64,000 nt of DNA from Oceanispirochaeta sp. M1 (lineage in GTDB: Bacteria > Spirochaetota > Spirochaetia > DSM-2461): positions 62,001 through 126,000 of the forward strand of contig NZ_QQPQ01000012.1 of the NCBI RefSeq assembly GCF_003346715.1. Direction: 5' to 3'. Positions 17,576 to 25,912 of this stretch are shown piece by piece. Position numbers and translations under genes: made by a program. Under the pieces are notes generated by a model. That model worked only from the letters and a program-made list of their open reading frames with translations, searched no databases and had not been told where the DNA came from. The first letter of the stretch is position 1, and every line of letters starts with the position of its first letter.

Positions 17576-17799
17576 ATATTCTGATCCTGATTAGGTGGAG
17601 TTTAAGGTTTTAGAGTCCAATGAACATAACCCAAATAAGAAGCAGATTCAAGAACAGAGAATGATGTGTAGAGCAATTTATTTTTCGGCAGTCTCTCTGC
17701 TTACTATTGAGAGAACCCAAAATATTGATAAAGAGTAACAGTATAAGAAGATGTCACTTAATGCTGATTGGTCATAACAAGACTCTATAGATTAGTAAT

Positions 17800-17828
17800 T
17801 TGACAATAAAGCAGCTTAAGTATATTAT
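17800..17828 (+). promoter_or_regulatory. Strong promoter predicting a leaderless marR-type mRNA
   Basis: -35 TTGACA (perfect), a 17-bp spacer and -10 TATTAT (5/6). The -10 ends 6 nt before the ATG, so transcription should begin at or next to the start codon. No Shine-Dalgarno is present between them. Confidence 0.65.
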
Positions 17829-17834
17829 GTAGTT

Positions 17835-18290
17835 ATGAATAAAAAAGAGTTTAATGATCTTATGAATCAGCTTATAAGAATCAATAATCAATTTACTGCT
17901 GTAAGGCGTACCCAGTCATATTCTCAGGCAGGAGAAACATACCATCCCGCTGAGATGAATGTTTTAACTCTCCTGTCTGAAAAGCCCTGGATAACTGTTT
18001 CCGATGCGGCCTCATCATTATTTATCAGCAGATCAGCAGCCTCACAGATTATCAAGAAGCTGGCAGTGAAAGAATTGATTATAAAGAAAAGAAACCTGAT
18101 GAATGAAAGGATTGTAAATCTTTCTCTGACACCCGAAGGTGCAGCTGTAGTAACGAGATTCCACGAAGCCGAATCAGCTTCAATGGATGAGTTTTTCCAG
18201 ACATTTTCCCAAATAGATGAAGAAGACATGCGCATAGCAAGAGGCTTTCTTTACAAGATGGAAAAGACACTGAAGGCAAAACTGAGCTGA
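17835..18290 (+). CDS. MarR-family transcriptional regulator
   Basis: A 151-residue winged-helix protein of normal MarR length. The recognition region (VSDAASSLFISRSAASQIIKKL) spans about 55-77, and the wing with its arginine/asparagine turn (KRNLMNERIVNLSLTPEG) about 85-102; N- and C-terminal helices form the dimer interface. MarR proteins usually repress neighbouring genes and respond to small ligands. The neighbouring downstream gene is a convergent methyltransferase, so the target may be itself. The ATG follows a consensus promoter by only 6 nt without a Shine-Dalgarno, so the mRNA is probably leaderless. Confidence 0.88.
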   Translation: MNKKEFNDLMNQLIRINNQFTAVRRTQSYSQAGETYHPAEMNVLTLLSEKPWITVSDAASSLFISRSAASQIIKKLAVKELIIKKRNLMNERIVNLSLTPEGAAVVTRFHEAESASMDEFFQTFSQIDEEDMRIARGFLYKMEKTLKAKLS

Positions 18291-18324
18291 TTTTACAGTA
18301 CCAACAGTTAAGCTTCTTAATTGA

Positions 18325-18909
18325 TCATACTGTACAGATGTACCAGTTGTTGAATTTTCGTACCGGAATCAGCTCTACATGGCTGAAAACGTCCTCCATT
18401 TCATCAAGTCCGCTTTTAATAAAATTGAAGTAATCACCTCCTTCCATATACTCTATGAAACTGATAAAGAAACTCCTGCGGCTGTTGTAGTCATGGATCA
18501 GTACCTTACTTTTTGAGAGACGCTTTGCCTCTTTGAAGAGGATCATTCGCTTCTCTTTATCCAGTCCATGGACAACAAAAGATGCAGTTACAAGATCAAA
18601 AGAATTTTCTCCAAAATCAAGTCCTCTGATTACATCGGCTATCCTGCAGTCCAGCCCTCTGCGTCTGGCATGATGAAGCATACCGCCGGCAAGATCCACA
18701 CCCTGTACGATATAGCCCTTTTTCCGGAATGCCTGAAGCAGTGCTCCCGTACCGCAGCCTATATCAAGTACAGCCCCTTTTTCCGGTATACAAAGTTTAG
18801 CTTCGAATCTATTCAGAAGTTCACCGTAGCCTCTGTACTGCCTCTTGTAAAACAGATTGTAGATGGGTGCAATAGTATTGAATATATTTTTATGTCGTTG
18901 AAGATCCAT
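18325..18909 (-). CDS. Class I SAM-dependent methyltransferase
   Basis: A 194-residue methyltransferase. SAM motif I is VLDIGCGTGALL (about 47-58), followed by VQGVDLAGGM with the acidic ribose ligand, and FDLVTASFVVHGL as motif IV. The N-terminal FNTIAPIYNLFYKR resembles UbiE/COQ5-like small-molecule methyltransferases. The substrate is unknown; the spirochaete context does not favour ubiquinone. It lacks a clear Shine-Dalgarno; an AT-rich GATTATACAAT lies immediately before the ATG, but no -35 partner is evident. It converges with the MarR gene. Confidence 0.82.
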   Translation of the reverse strand: MDLQRHKNIFNTIAPIYNLFYKRQYRGYGELLNRFEAKLCIPEKGAVLDIGCGTGALLQAFRKKGYIVQGVDLAGGMLHHARRRGLDCRIADVIRGLDFGENSFDLVTASFVVHGLDKEKRMILFKEAKRLSKSKVLIHDYNSRRSFFISFIEYMEGGDYFNFIKSGLDEMEDVFSHVELIPVRKFNNWYICTV

Positions 18910-19027
18910 ATTGTATAATCTTAAGCCAGTAGTTTTCTGATATCAATAAATCAAAAAAATGTCGGAAAAAGAATCCTTTTCTGTTAATATCATCATTCTT
19001 ATTGAAACAGGGAGCCGAGAATAATAT

Positions 19028-19963
19028 ATGGATAAATGGGAACAGCTGGAAGATAATCTGAGATCATTGGAAATTGAGGACAATAAACTCTGTGAAAAAA
19101 TATTTAACGGACCTGCTGCCGTAATACCCGGACTGGAGCAGCTGCTGATTGACCGTTTTGCTATGCACCTGTTTGTCCTGACCTATATGGAACTGAGTGA
19201 TGACGAGCTTTCAAATCTGATTTCAATTCTTAAAGAATTGTTTCCATTATGTTCCATCAGGGTCCAGTTCCGACATTCAGGCAGCTCTTATGAGCTTTAT
19301 CTGAGTGAAGATACGCCGCATACGGTTGAAGTTGAAGAACACGGTCTTAATTATATCCTTCATACAGGACGGGGACAGAATGCCGGCTTTTTTGCAGATA
19401 TGATTAATGGCCGGAAAGCAGTAATCGACTATATTGAGTCCAGGGGAGAAGTAAAGGTATTAAACCTCTTTGCCTATACCTGTTCTTTTGCTGTTGCTTC
19501 ACTGAAGGCCGGAGCTGACAGCGTAGACAACTGGGATATGAATAAAAACTCCTTAAGCATAGGGCGGGAAAATATAAGGTTGAATAAAATGGATGAAAGA
19601 AAGAGTTCATACTTCGGATATGATATTTTCAAGTCATTCAGCAAGATAAAAAAGCGCGGTCCCTATGGTCTGATAATTATGGATCCACCACCTATGCAGG
19701 GGAAAAGTTTTTCCTATAAAAAGGATTACCCCAGATTGATCGGGCGTATACCTCAGATCCTTGAAAAGGGAGGTGCGGTTCTATTCTGTCTGAATGCTCC
19801 TGACTGCAGCCCCCGGGAGTTTCTTGATATGATAGAAAATAACCTTTCAGGGCAGTTTCAGGATATAAGGGAAGTACCCTGTCCTCCTTCATATCTGGGC
19901 CGGTTTAAAGAGCGTGGTCTTAAAACATATCTGGCGGAAAATTATAGTCAACTTGAAGCATGA
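19028..19963 (+). CDS. RlmI/RlmK-like rRNA methyltransferase
   Basis: A 311-residue SAM methyltransferase. The C-terminal two thirds match RlmI-type 23S rRNA cytosine-C5 methyltransferases: GRGQNAGFFADM, then motif I VLNLFAYTCSFAVASLKAGA, then IIMDPPP (motif IV) near 220. The N-terminal PUA domain of E. coli RlmI (396 aa) is missing and replaced by about 100 residues of another sequence. This shorter form without PUA is common in diverse bacteria. The usual catalytic Cys is expected after motif IV or VI; candidates are in FCLNAPDC and PCPPSY. Base target is inferred only. It is followed closely by a lipoprotein gene. Confidence 0.8.
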   Translation: MDKWEQLEDNLRSLEIEDNKLCEKIFNGPAAVIPGLEQLLIDRFAMHLFVLTYMELSDDELSNLISILKELFPLCSIRVQFRHSGSSYELYLSEDTPHTVEVEEHGLNYILHTGRGQNAGFFADMINGRKAVIDYIESRGEVKVLNLFAYTCSFAVASLKAGADSVDNWDMNKNSLSIGRENIRLNKMDERKSSYFGYDIFKSFSKIKKRGPYGLIIMDPPPMQGKSFSYKKDYPRLIGRIPQILEKGGAVLFCLNAPDCSPREFLDMIENNLSGQFQDIREVPCPPSYLGRFKERGLKTYLAENYSQLEA

Positions 19964-19999
19964 GCAATGGCGGAGTACAATATATATAAAGGTAATGTG

Positions 20000-21037
20000 A
20001 TGAAACGGATTTTTCTGCTGATTCTTACAGTTATTATTTTCTCATGCGGTAATCAGTCGGATGATTCATTTTCAAGTGATTTTCTCCTCGAGCATACCGG
20101 CTGGCTTTCAATTCCATTAAACGATTCAATGTCTGTTCCTTCCTGGGACAGTGAAAACAGTTTCTGGACAGCCTATAAATATAAAAATCAGATTCTGACC
20201 CGAATGGATCTGGAAGGCAATGTCCTGGATGAAATTACCCTTTATATCTATCCAGATGCTCCCAGTGAAATTATTGATCCCTATGTTTCATCAGACGGAT
20301 CTACAATAGTATTTGCCGCAGAGGCAGATAGTTCAGCATCCAGTGATGTATTTAGAATCAAGATCGGAACTGTCGATCACAGTATGTTTACATTTGACGG
20401 AGTGGAGAATAGACGACTGCCGAACCTGAGTGATCTTCATAATACATCTCCTGTATATCCATGGACAGATAAGATGGGATATCTCGGTACTCAGCTGGAT
20501 TACAATACCATGACAGCTGCTCAAAGTTATTATATTTATGATTTCATAACTGGAAACACTCAGAGTTTCCTTCTGGGGATTTATGAATTTGATAATGATG
20601 GCAATGTACTTAGGGGAGATTATTATTATAACCCCGATGTGTATGCCGATCCCGATGATCCGGACAGCATTAATATGATTATGTTTTGCGTGCGATTGGA
20701 AACAGATTCAGGGACAGAACCAGTCTATACAGTTAAAATGTTCGGTGCTGACGGCTCTGCTCAATACGACGGCAGTGCTGATTATCAGTTTGAAAATATA
20801 GGCGGTTTACGCTGGATGGATGAGAATAGTGTATTGATGACCGTGGAGGAAGAGGGGATCTGGAAGATTATCTCCGGTGATAACACTGCTGAGAGACATG
20901 AGTATTACAGTGCTGAGAATGGGACTTTTGCTATGAACGGATTAAGTCTGTCCCCTTTAAAAACAAGATGTTTAACACAACTGTTCAATGGAGAGGATGA
21001 AAACAAGTCTGAAATACTTGTTGTAAACCTGTTTTAA
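20000..21037 (+). CDS. Lipoprotein with beta-propeller-like repeats
   Basis: A 345-residue lipoprotein: the signal peptide MKRIFLLILTVIIFSC gives a lipidated Cys at residue 16, followed by an Asp/Ser-rich linker that could favour surface or outer-membrane placement. The body has repeating motifs such as DPYVSSDGSTIVFAAE and a late GLSLSPLKTRCLT that resemble TolB/WD40-like blades. No enzyme site is visible. I moved the start 33 nt into the frame, to the ATG that gives a proper signal peptide and has AAAGG upstream. It directly follows the RlmI-like gene and is probably co-transcribed. Confidence 0.6.
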   Translation: MKRIFLLILTVIIFSCGNQSDDSFSSDFLLEHTGWLSIPLNDSMSVPSWDSENSFWTAYKYKNQILTRMDLEGNVLDEITLYIYPDAPSEIIDPYVSSDGSTIVFAAEADSSASSDVFRIKIGTVDHSMFTFDGVENRRLPNLSDLHNTSPVYPWTDKMGYLGTQLDYNTMTAAQSYYIYDFITGNTQSFLLGIYEFDNDGNVLRGDYYYNPDVYADPDDPDSINMIMFCVRLETDSGTEPVYTVKMFGADGSAQYDGSADYQFENIGGLRWMDENSVLMTVEEEGIWKIISGDNTAERHEYYSAENGTFAMNGLSLSPLKTRCLTQLFNGEDENKSEILVVNLF

Positions 21038-21043
21038 ATTATA

Positions 21044-21625
21044 TCACTGAGCGTGTGGAAAGGTCTTTAAGAGATCCTGCATCAGTGCACTGAAACCAAT
21101 ATCGATAATTTCCGAATTTCTTTTAACTGTATCCATAATCTGACTGACAGGAATCTCTCTGCTGCTCCGGTAATTCAACCTTGTCAGAGCCTTCTCAAGA
21201 CCTTCATTGGTAGTGTAGGATCCAAACCAGTCATCAGAAACAAGGGCTTTGGCAAGACGGGAAAAATGACCTGGTATTGTTTTGTCAGCAATACTTCTGT
21301 TCAGTATCTTGTAGACTGACATGGAAAAATCACGTAAAGGTTGTGTTGAATAACTCTCCCAGTCACGGGCCAGACAGTGATCAAAAATGATATCCGTAAA
21401 GACACCGGCATAGGGCAGCTTCCGGCTGTTTAGATGATCCCTTACTGCTTTAAAACCATTATGCCTGTCGGTATACCTGTCTATATCCTGATGTAGTGCC
21501 AAACCATCTTTTACTCTTTCAGGAAGGGATTCAGTATCATAGGGACGGATCATATCACATGCCATATTGCCCAGAAGAATCAGTGAGTCCCTTGGTGATA
21601 AAAAAGCATGAGCCAGGTAATTCAT
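21044..21625 (-). CDS. acpH: Acyl-carrier-protein phosphodiesterase
   Basis: A 193-residue HD-like phosphodiesterase of AcpH length. The family pattern is present: MNYLAHAFLS, GNMACDMIRP, GLALHQDIDRYTDRH and FTDIIFDHCLARDW, giving His/Asp metal ligands. AcpH removes the phosphopantetheine arm from holo-ACP. The gene is followed on the minus strand by only 6 bp before the convergent lipoprotein stop. AGGATAGGA lies upstream of the ATG. It is separated from deoD by a terminator. Confidence 0.88.
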   Translation of the reverse strand: MNYLAHAFLSPRDSLILLGNMACDMIRPYDTESLPERVKDGLALHQDIDRYTDRHNGFKAVRDHLNSRKLPYAGVFTDIIFDHCLARDWESYSTQPLRDFSMSVYKILNRSIADKTIPGHFSRLAKALVSDDWFGSYTTNEGLEKALTRLNYRSSREIPVSQIMDTVKRNSEIIDIGFSALMQDLLKTFPHAQ

Positions 21626-21650
21626 TGTTTATCCTATCCTCAGTGTATAA

Positions 21651-21684
21651 AAAAGGACTGCCCTGTAATGAATGGGCAGTCCTT
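21651..21684 (-). terminator. Intrinsic terminator after deoD
   Basis: An 11-bp perfect stem (AAGGACTGCCC / GGGCAGTCCTT) with a 10-nt loop, followed on the minus strand by TTTTTTATAC. It lies 22 bp past the deoD stop. Confidence 0.85.
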
Positions 21685-21706
21685 ATCATTCATACTTTAA
21701 ATTTTA

Positions 21707-22411
21707 TCAGGCGATTGCTGTTTCCAGTGCAATTTCCATCATCTGGGTAAAGGTCTTTTCTCTCTCTTCTGAGGTAGTTACTTCATTGGTTATGAAGGAG
21801 TCACTTACAGTAAGAATAGTTAAAGCATCAATCCCTTTTTTTGCTGCCAGAGTATAAAGAGCAGCAGCTTCCATCTCTACGGCCAGTACATTATGATCGG
21901 CCCAGATTTTCCATTCATCAGGATCATTATTGTAGAAGATGTCAGTGGAAAGGATGTTTCCCGCATGGAACTTGATATCCAGAGCTTCAGCTGCTTTTAC
22001 TGCCTTTGAAAACAGAGAATAGCTGGCTGTGGGAGCATATGTCATACCCCTGAAGGTTATGTCATTGATGCTGCTGTTGGTAGAAGCACTCATTGCCAGA
22101 ATAACTTCCCTGATCTTCACTTCTTCCCGCAGAGCACCACAGGAACCGATTCTCATGATTTTCTTAACATCATACTGATCTATCAGTTCATTTACATAGA
22201 TTCCGATTGAGGGAATACCCATGCCGCTTCCCTGAACAGACACTTTCTGTCCCTTGTATGTTCCGGTATAACCGTACATACCCCTTACTTCGGTGTAACA
22301 TTCAGCATCTTCAAGAAAGTTTTCAGCTATATATTTAGCACGGAGAGGATCTCCAGGCATTAGAACTGTATCAGCAATATCACCCTTTTTGGCTCCAATA
22401 TGTACACTCAT
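21707..22411 (-). CDS. deoD: Purine-nucleoside phosphorylase (hexameric DeoD type)
   Basis: A 234-residue NP-I family enzyme of standard length. It starts [20 protein letters not shown] with the phosphate-binding [14 protein letters not shown] and the purine/ribose site VEMEAAALY are present, and the acid/base Asp occurs in VSDSF. It cleaves purine (deoxy)nucleosides with phosphate into base and (deoxy)ribose-1-phosphate. Products feed DeoB, DeoC and Ade, also encoded in this window. AAGGAG precedes the ATG. Confidence 0.95.
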   Translation of the reverse strand: MSVHIGAKKGDIADTVLMPGDPLRAKYIAENFLEDAECYTEVRGMYGYTGTYKGQKVSVQGSGMGIPSIGIYVNELIDQYDVKKIMRIGSCGALREEVKIREVILAMSASTNSSINDITFRGMTYAPTASYSLFSKAVKAAEALDIKFHAGNILSTDIFYNNDPDEWKIWADHNVLAVEMEAAALYTLAAKKGIDALTILTVSDSFITNEVTTSEEREKTFTQMMEIALETAIA

Positions 22412-22508
22412 TCAGAACTCCTTATTCTTTTTGTTATAATAACTATAATAGATAAGTAGTGAATTTAAAAGAAAGTGCTGATTATGAAAAGATCTACAAC
22501 TACTTGTT

Positions 22509-22547
22509 CAACAAGAGTGCATTGCATCTGCCGGTGTACTCTTGTTG
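22509..22547. repeat. Inverted repeat overlapping tRNA promoter
   Basis: Arms CAACAAGAGT and ACTCTTGTTG (10 of 10 complementary) are separated by 19 bp. The left arm also overlaps a small palindrome, CTTGTT-C-AACAAG. The right arm covers the first bases of the tRNA promoter's -35 box, so it may act as an operator or as a hairpin ending read-in transcription. Confidence 0.5.
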
Positions 22548-22573
22548 ACAGTGGAATGCTTTTTCATTATTGT
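22545..22573 (+). promoter_or_regulatory. tRNA-Arg promoter
   Basis: -35 TTGACA (perfect), 17-bp spacer, -10 TATTGT (4/6), ending 11 nt before the tRNA 5' end. Confidence 0.7.
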
Positions 22574-22584
22574 TCTTTTCATAA

Positions 22585-22658
22585 GGTCGACTAGCTCATT
22601 TGGATAGAGCGCTTCCCTCCGGAGGAAGAGGTGGTGGGTTCGAATCCCGCGTCGATCA
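22585..22658 (+). tRNA. tRNA-Arg (anticodon CCG)
   Basis: A 74-nt cloverleaf folds by hand. The acceptor stem GGTCGAC/GTCGATC has one G-U pair; the D arm is GCTC/GAGC; the anticodon stem is CTTCC/GGAAG with loop CTCCGGA, reading CCG; the variable loop is 5 nt; the T arm is GTGGG/CCCGC with loop TTCGAAT; the discriminator is A. The CCA end is not encoded. It decodes CGG codons. Confidence 0.95.
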
Positions 22659-22663
22659 CTTGG

Positions 22664-22712
22664 GCTTATCTGGTAATGAATGAAAATTTGTTACTGGATA
22701 GGCTTTTATTTT
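22664..22712 (+). terminator. Terminator of tRNA-Arg
   Basis: A 13-bp stem (GCTTATCTGGTAA with TTACTGGATAGGC, three G-U pairs) followed by TTTTATTTT, starting 6 nt after the tRNA. Confidence 0.75.
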
Positions 22713-22770
22713 GAACACTAATATCCGAAAAAGAGCCGTTTCAGGCAAAAAGTTTCAGCACCAAAAAATC

Positions 22771-22803
22771 GGCGATATATTTTATATATTAAAATATATC
22801 GCC
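22771..22803 (-). terminator. Terminator of the VOC-like gene
   Basis: A perfect 14-bp inverted repeat (GGCGATATATTTTA / TAAAATATATCGCC) with a 5-nt loop. On the minus strand it is followed by GATTTTTTGG, and it lies 11 bp past the gene's stop. Confidence 0.75.
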
Positions 22804-22814
22804 GCAGCTCACTA

Positions 22815-23147
22815 TTATGATGTTTTCGAAAAATCTTTTTCTTTTATTTCAACAACAACACCATCAATCATTAAAAATGCCACTCGGACATCTGAACCAT
22901 CTGGTGCAATGAACTGATATAGTACTTTCTCTTTTTCTATCATTTCATCGAAGTTGTCGACATAGTAAGCAATATGAGGATTATCTCTAAGTTCATTCGG
23001 CAGAACGCTGCTTTCATCGATATAAATAAACTCAAATTTTAATGGGTGTTTTTCAAAATCGGTAACATAACATCCCAGGGACTCAACAAATTCAGCTCCT
23101 TCCGGAATCGTTTTACTTGTAAAACAATAATGACAATAAGTATACAT
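22815..23147 (-). CDS. Small VOC/glyoxalase-fold-like protein
   Basis: A 110-residue protein of one VOC module size. The second half (PHIAYYVDNFDEMI, then RVAFLMIDGVVVEIKE) resembles the C-terminal strands of glyoxalase/bleomycin-resistance-like proteins, with the late Glu that often binds metal. The first half carries CHYC and a GCYVTDF stretch that are unusual for VOC proteins. GGAAGG precedes the ATG; a TATAAT sits about 30 bp upstream. The gene is AT-rich and lies between a tRNA gene and a broken gene, a typical spot for acquired DNA. Confidence 0.5.
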   Translation of the reverse strand: MYTYCHYCFTSKTIPEGAEFVESLGCYVTDFEKHPLKFEFIYIDESSVLPNELRDNPHIAYYVDNFDEMIEKEKVLYQFIAPDGSDVRVAFLMIDGVVVEIKEKDFSKTS

Positions 23148-23309
23148 ATTATTCCTTCCTTCAACAAAAATCTAATTATACTTTTTATATAGTATCACAT
23201 TTTGATAAAAGGTCTATAATTTAAATATTATAAAATATGACACCGCATACTGACAATTCAGACATAGCGGAGAGATCATTTTGTCTCCATCCATATATTT
23301 AAAAAGTAG

Positions 23310-23624
23310 TTTACTGCTAATTTATGGATTGCAATCGGTATTGAAGAGTCCGTCTATGGTTATTCTTTCGATGAATTGGCTCCGGGCAGTCAAACTTTTG
23401 TAAACATAGGTATTGATATCACTGGATTTACATTTAGGGATAACAGGAGCATCGGTAGGTATACTTCGGCATCTTTCCGACTGCCAAGCATTGTTGTTAT
23501 ATCAGATGGTTTATATACAGAGGCATACACTGAAGGGTATTCTTCACGCACAGCCTCTTATTGGGTAAATGGTTATATTGGTTTTGAGTTAAGTCCAAAA
23601 GCTTCGTTATGCTTTTCATGGTGA
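23310..23624 (+). pseudogene. Remnant of exported beta-rich protein
   Basis: An open stretch of 104 codons with no ATG start; an in-frame TAG lies directly upstream and only a weak TTG is available. The peptide alternates aromatic and hydroxyl residues (SVYGYSFDELAPGSQTF, GIDITGFTFRDNR, WVNGYIGFELSPKAS), as in spirochaetal outer-membrane beta-barrels, but signal peptide and both ends are missing. I infer a gene fragment. The rest of the 520-bp gap around it (23148-23309 and 23625-23671) shows nothing I can support. Confidence 0.5.
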
Positions 23625-23671
23625 AATTAAAATAATTGATTGAGCCCCGGCTTTCACCGGTGCCCTATAAA

Positions 23672-24112
23672 CTATGCTTCCAAATCCATTATTTTTTCAA
23701 CTCGTCTCTCATGTCTGCCGCCTTCAAAATCACAGCTGATAAAGGCATTTACCATATCAGTGATCTTTTCAGGGTAGTCAATACGGCCTCCGAAGGCCAG
23801 GAAGTTGGCATTGTTATGCTTTTTTGTCATTTCTGAAGCAAAACTGTTCTGAACCAGAGCACATCTGATCCCTTTAATTTTATTGGCTGATATTGAGATT
23901 CCGATACCTGTACCGCAGCACACAACACCGAATTCATATCCGCCCTTCAAATATTCCTTACAGGCAAGCTCTGCCATATCCGGATAGTCAGCGGATTCGT
24001 CTTCTGCAAGACCCATATCGTTGACTTCATATCCTTTACTTTTAAGGAACTCACAGATCTCTTTCTTGATCTCCACGGCCCCATGATCGTTTGCAATAAC
24101 CACTTTTTTCAT
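23672..24112 (-). CDS. rpiB: Ribose-5-phosphate isomerase B
   Basis: A 146-residue RpiB/LacAB-type isomerase. The phosphate and substrate motifs are clear: IANDHGAVEIK near the N-terminus, YPDMAELAC, the catalytic Cys in VVCCGTGIGISISANKIKGIR, and NNANFLAFGGR. It interconverts ribose-5-phosphate and ribulose-5-phosphate, feeding nucleotide synthesis and the pentose phosphate pathway together with Rpe (same window). I chose the ATG; a TTG one codon upstream is better spaced from AGGAG (7 versus 10 nt) and remains possible. Confidence 0.93.
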   Translation of the reverse strand: MKKVVIANDHGAVEIKKEICEFLKSKGYEVNDMGLAEDESADYPDMAELACKEYLKGGYEFGVVCCGTGIGISISANKIKGIRCALVQNSFASEMTKKHNNANFLAFGGRIDYPEKITDMVNAFISCDFEGGRHERRVEKIMDLEA

Positions 24113-24210
24113 CAAATTAGTTCTCCTGTTTATGGTTAGGTATATATTATGGTAGTATGTTTTAAATTTCCATAGGGCAAGGCGTTTTATGGAAAAGCAG
24201 GAGATTGAAT

Positions 24211-24963
24211 ATGAAAAAAGGATTTATCCTTTGCACGATGCTGTTGTCTATGATCTTTTCACTTCAGGCACAGAGTCTGACAGAATTATATAAAGAGCTA
24301 CGTGATGATATGTATAATCAGGCAACCACTTCTCCTGATATTCAAAAGCAGATAGATAGAGCCCTGGATAAGGTAGATGCTGCCGGATTTGATGAAGCTG
24401 ATACCCTCCAGTGGAAAGCCAAATTAGATTACATAAGTGCCCGGGTCTATATGGAAGCCGATATGGCTGATAAGAAGGATTTTGAGAAGTTCAGAAGTAA
24501 GGATGCAGAGGTACGCTTTGAAAGAGCCTATGATGCTCTTGGGGCCTTTCTTGAAATAAAGGAAGACAGTGATGTTCTGACTCTGCGTGCTGATATCCTG
24601 GGGCAGCTCTGCCTGCTGAAGGGTACTTCTTTTACAATGGCTAACGGTCTTAATATACGTAAGATGACAGATCGTGCTCTGGAGCTGAATCCTGAGAATG
24701 CAAAAGCATTGGTTCTTGCAGGCAATGACAGAGTCTATACTCCGAAAATTTTCGGTGGAAAACCACGTGACGGAATAGCTTTGTTCGAACAGGCTGAAAA
24801 CATGCCGAATGCCGAAAAGGATGATCTTTTCAACATATATTCTGGAATCGGTGTAGCCTGGCAGAAGCTGAAGAATAAGGATCTGGCCCGGTTCTGGATG
24901 AATAAGGCTCTTACTATTTATCCAGAGAATATTTATATCCAGCGGATGATGGCGGAAATCTGA
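24211..24963 (+). CDS. Exported TPR protein
   Basis: A 250-residue protein with a signal peptide (MKKGFILCTMLLSMIFSLQAQS). The mature part is all-helical with degenerate TPR units, most visibly ALELNPENAKALVLAG and a final KALTIYPENIYIQ. A stretch naming no enzyme site (GGKPRDGIALFEQA) links them. Such periplasmic TPR proteins are common in spirochaetes, with scaffolding roles assumed. The start is set at the ATG following AGGAG, two codons inside a TTG. It ends in front of a GC-rich palindromic repeat. Confidence 0.65.
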   Translation: MKKGFILCTMLLSMIFSLQAQSLTELYKELRDDMYNQATTSPDIQKQIDRALDKVDAAGFDEADTLQWKAKLDYISARVYMEADMADKKDFEKFRSKDAEVRFERAYDALGAFLEIKEDSDVLTLRADILGQLCLLKGTSFTMANGLNIRKMTDRALELNPENAKALVLAGNDRVYTPKIFGGKPRDGIALFEQAENMPNAEKDDLFNIYSGIGVAWQKLKNKDLARFWMNKALTIYPENIYIQRMMAEI

Positions 24964-25009
24964 TTTACAATCTGGGCTTATAAGAAGGGTTGTTCTAAAA
25001 AGGATTGTA

Positions 25010-25100
25010 AGGGCCCTCCGGGGGCCGTTGCCAGGCAACGGCCGGAGCGAAAGCGGAGCCCTGAAAAGCCTGTTCCCTGCCAAGGGCAGGGATTTCCCAG
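25010..25100. repeat. GC-rich palindromic intergenic element
   Basis: A markedly GC-rich block in an AT-leaning region, between convergent genes. It contains GGCCGTTGCC-A-GGCAACGGCC (10-bp stem, extended by CTCC/GGAG with a 2-nt bulge), a small GCGAAAGC turn, outer AGGGC/GCCCT arms, and a second hairpin CCCTGCC-AAG-GGCAGGG. Together it would fold like a branched REP/MITE-type element. It may also serve as a terminator. I see no second copy in this window. Confidence 0.6.
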
Positions 25101-25120
25101 CATACTTCAAACCAGATTAA

Positions 25121-25912
25121 TTAACTCAACAGAGCCTCATCATTGAGGAACTGCTCTTTCCGTATGGCATGGAACTTCTCAACTAGTCCTGAAACGGTAA
25201 GTTGTTTCTTCTCATCACCCTGGATGTCCATGATTATCTCACCCTTGTCCATCATGATAAGTCTGTTACCATAGTCGATGGCATGCTGCATATTGTGAGT
25301 GATCATCATGGCGGTCAGTTCATATTCCTCAATAAACTGAACCGTCAGTTCCATGACTTTTACTGCATTACGCGGGTCCAGTGCGGCTGTATGTTCATCC
25401 AGAAGTATAAGTTCGGGACGGGACATAACCATCATCAGGAGTGTGAGAGCCTGCCGTTGACCTCCCGACAGAAGGGCAACATTATTCTTGAGCCGGCTTT
25501 CAAGATCCATTTCGAGGCGGGTGAGAAGTGTTTTAAACTCTTCCCTTTTTTTCCTATTCAGAGTCCTGCGTATTTTTTTAATTCCTTTATAGGAAGCAAT
25601 GATCATATTGTCTTCGATAGACATATTCCCGGCAGTTCCGAGTAGAGGGTCTTGAAAGATTCTTCCGATAAAGGCTGCTCTTTTATATTCGGCCATATTT
25701 GTAACATCTTTGTTATTGAAAAGGACGGTTCCTGAACTGGCCGGGTCATGACCGGAGAGGGCATTGTAAAGGGTTGTCTTGCCGGCACCGTTTGAACCAA
25801 CTATGGTGATAAAGTCTCCCTTGTTTACACTGAGGTTAAGATCCCTGAGGACGTGGTTTCTGTTGGGGGTTCCTTCACCGAATATCATGTTCAGATTTTC
25901 AATATTAATCAT
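25121..25912 (-). CDS. ABC transporter ATPase (TrpZ/YtrB-like)
   Basis: A 263-residue ATPase. Walker A GSNGAGKTT (about 39-47), signature LSGGQRQAL (about 143-151), Walker B LILLDEHTAALDP and switch His in ITHNM are intact. It energises the permease encoded just upstream, with which it overlaps by 4 nt (ATGA). The set matches TrpXYZ-type systems in which a PF04392-type binding protein feeds a LIV-like permease; known members carry tryptophan or tyrosine. Substrate specificity here is inferred from family resemblance only. Confidence 0.85.
   Translation of the reverse strand: MINIENLNMIFGEGTPNRNHVLRDLNLSVNKGDFITIVGSNGAGKTTLYNALSGHDPASSGTVLFNNKDVTNMAEYKRAAFIGRIFQDPLLGTAGNMSIEDNMIIASYKGIKKIRRTLNRKKREEFKTLLTRLEMDLESRLKNNVALLSGGQRQALTLLMMVMSRPELILLDEHTAALDPRNAVKVMELTVQFIEEYELTAMMITHNMQHAIDYGNRLIMMDKGEIIMDIQGDEKKQLTVSGLVEKFHAIRKEQFLNDEALLS

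Noticed and set aside
18890-18909. Fourth leaderless candidate at the small-molecule methyltransferase
   Set aside because: TATACA lies only 2 nt before the ATG and no -35 partner is visible, so the geometry differs from the other three.
22484-22594. Short Cys-rich open frame just upstream of the tRNA
   Set aside because: It runs into the tRNA itself and spans the tRNA promoter and inverted repeat; there is no strong ribosome site or homology.
24424-25110. 228-codon minus-strand frame running from the GC-rich repeat into the TPR gene
   Set aside because: Most of it is antisense to the exported TPR protein, and its first part is simply the palindromic repeat translated.
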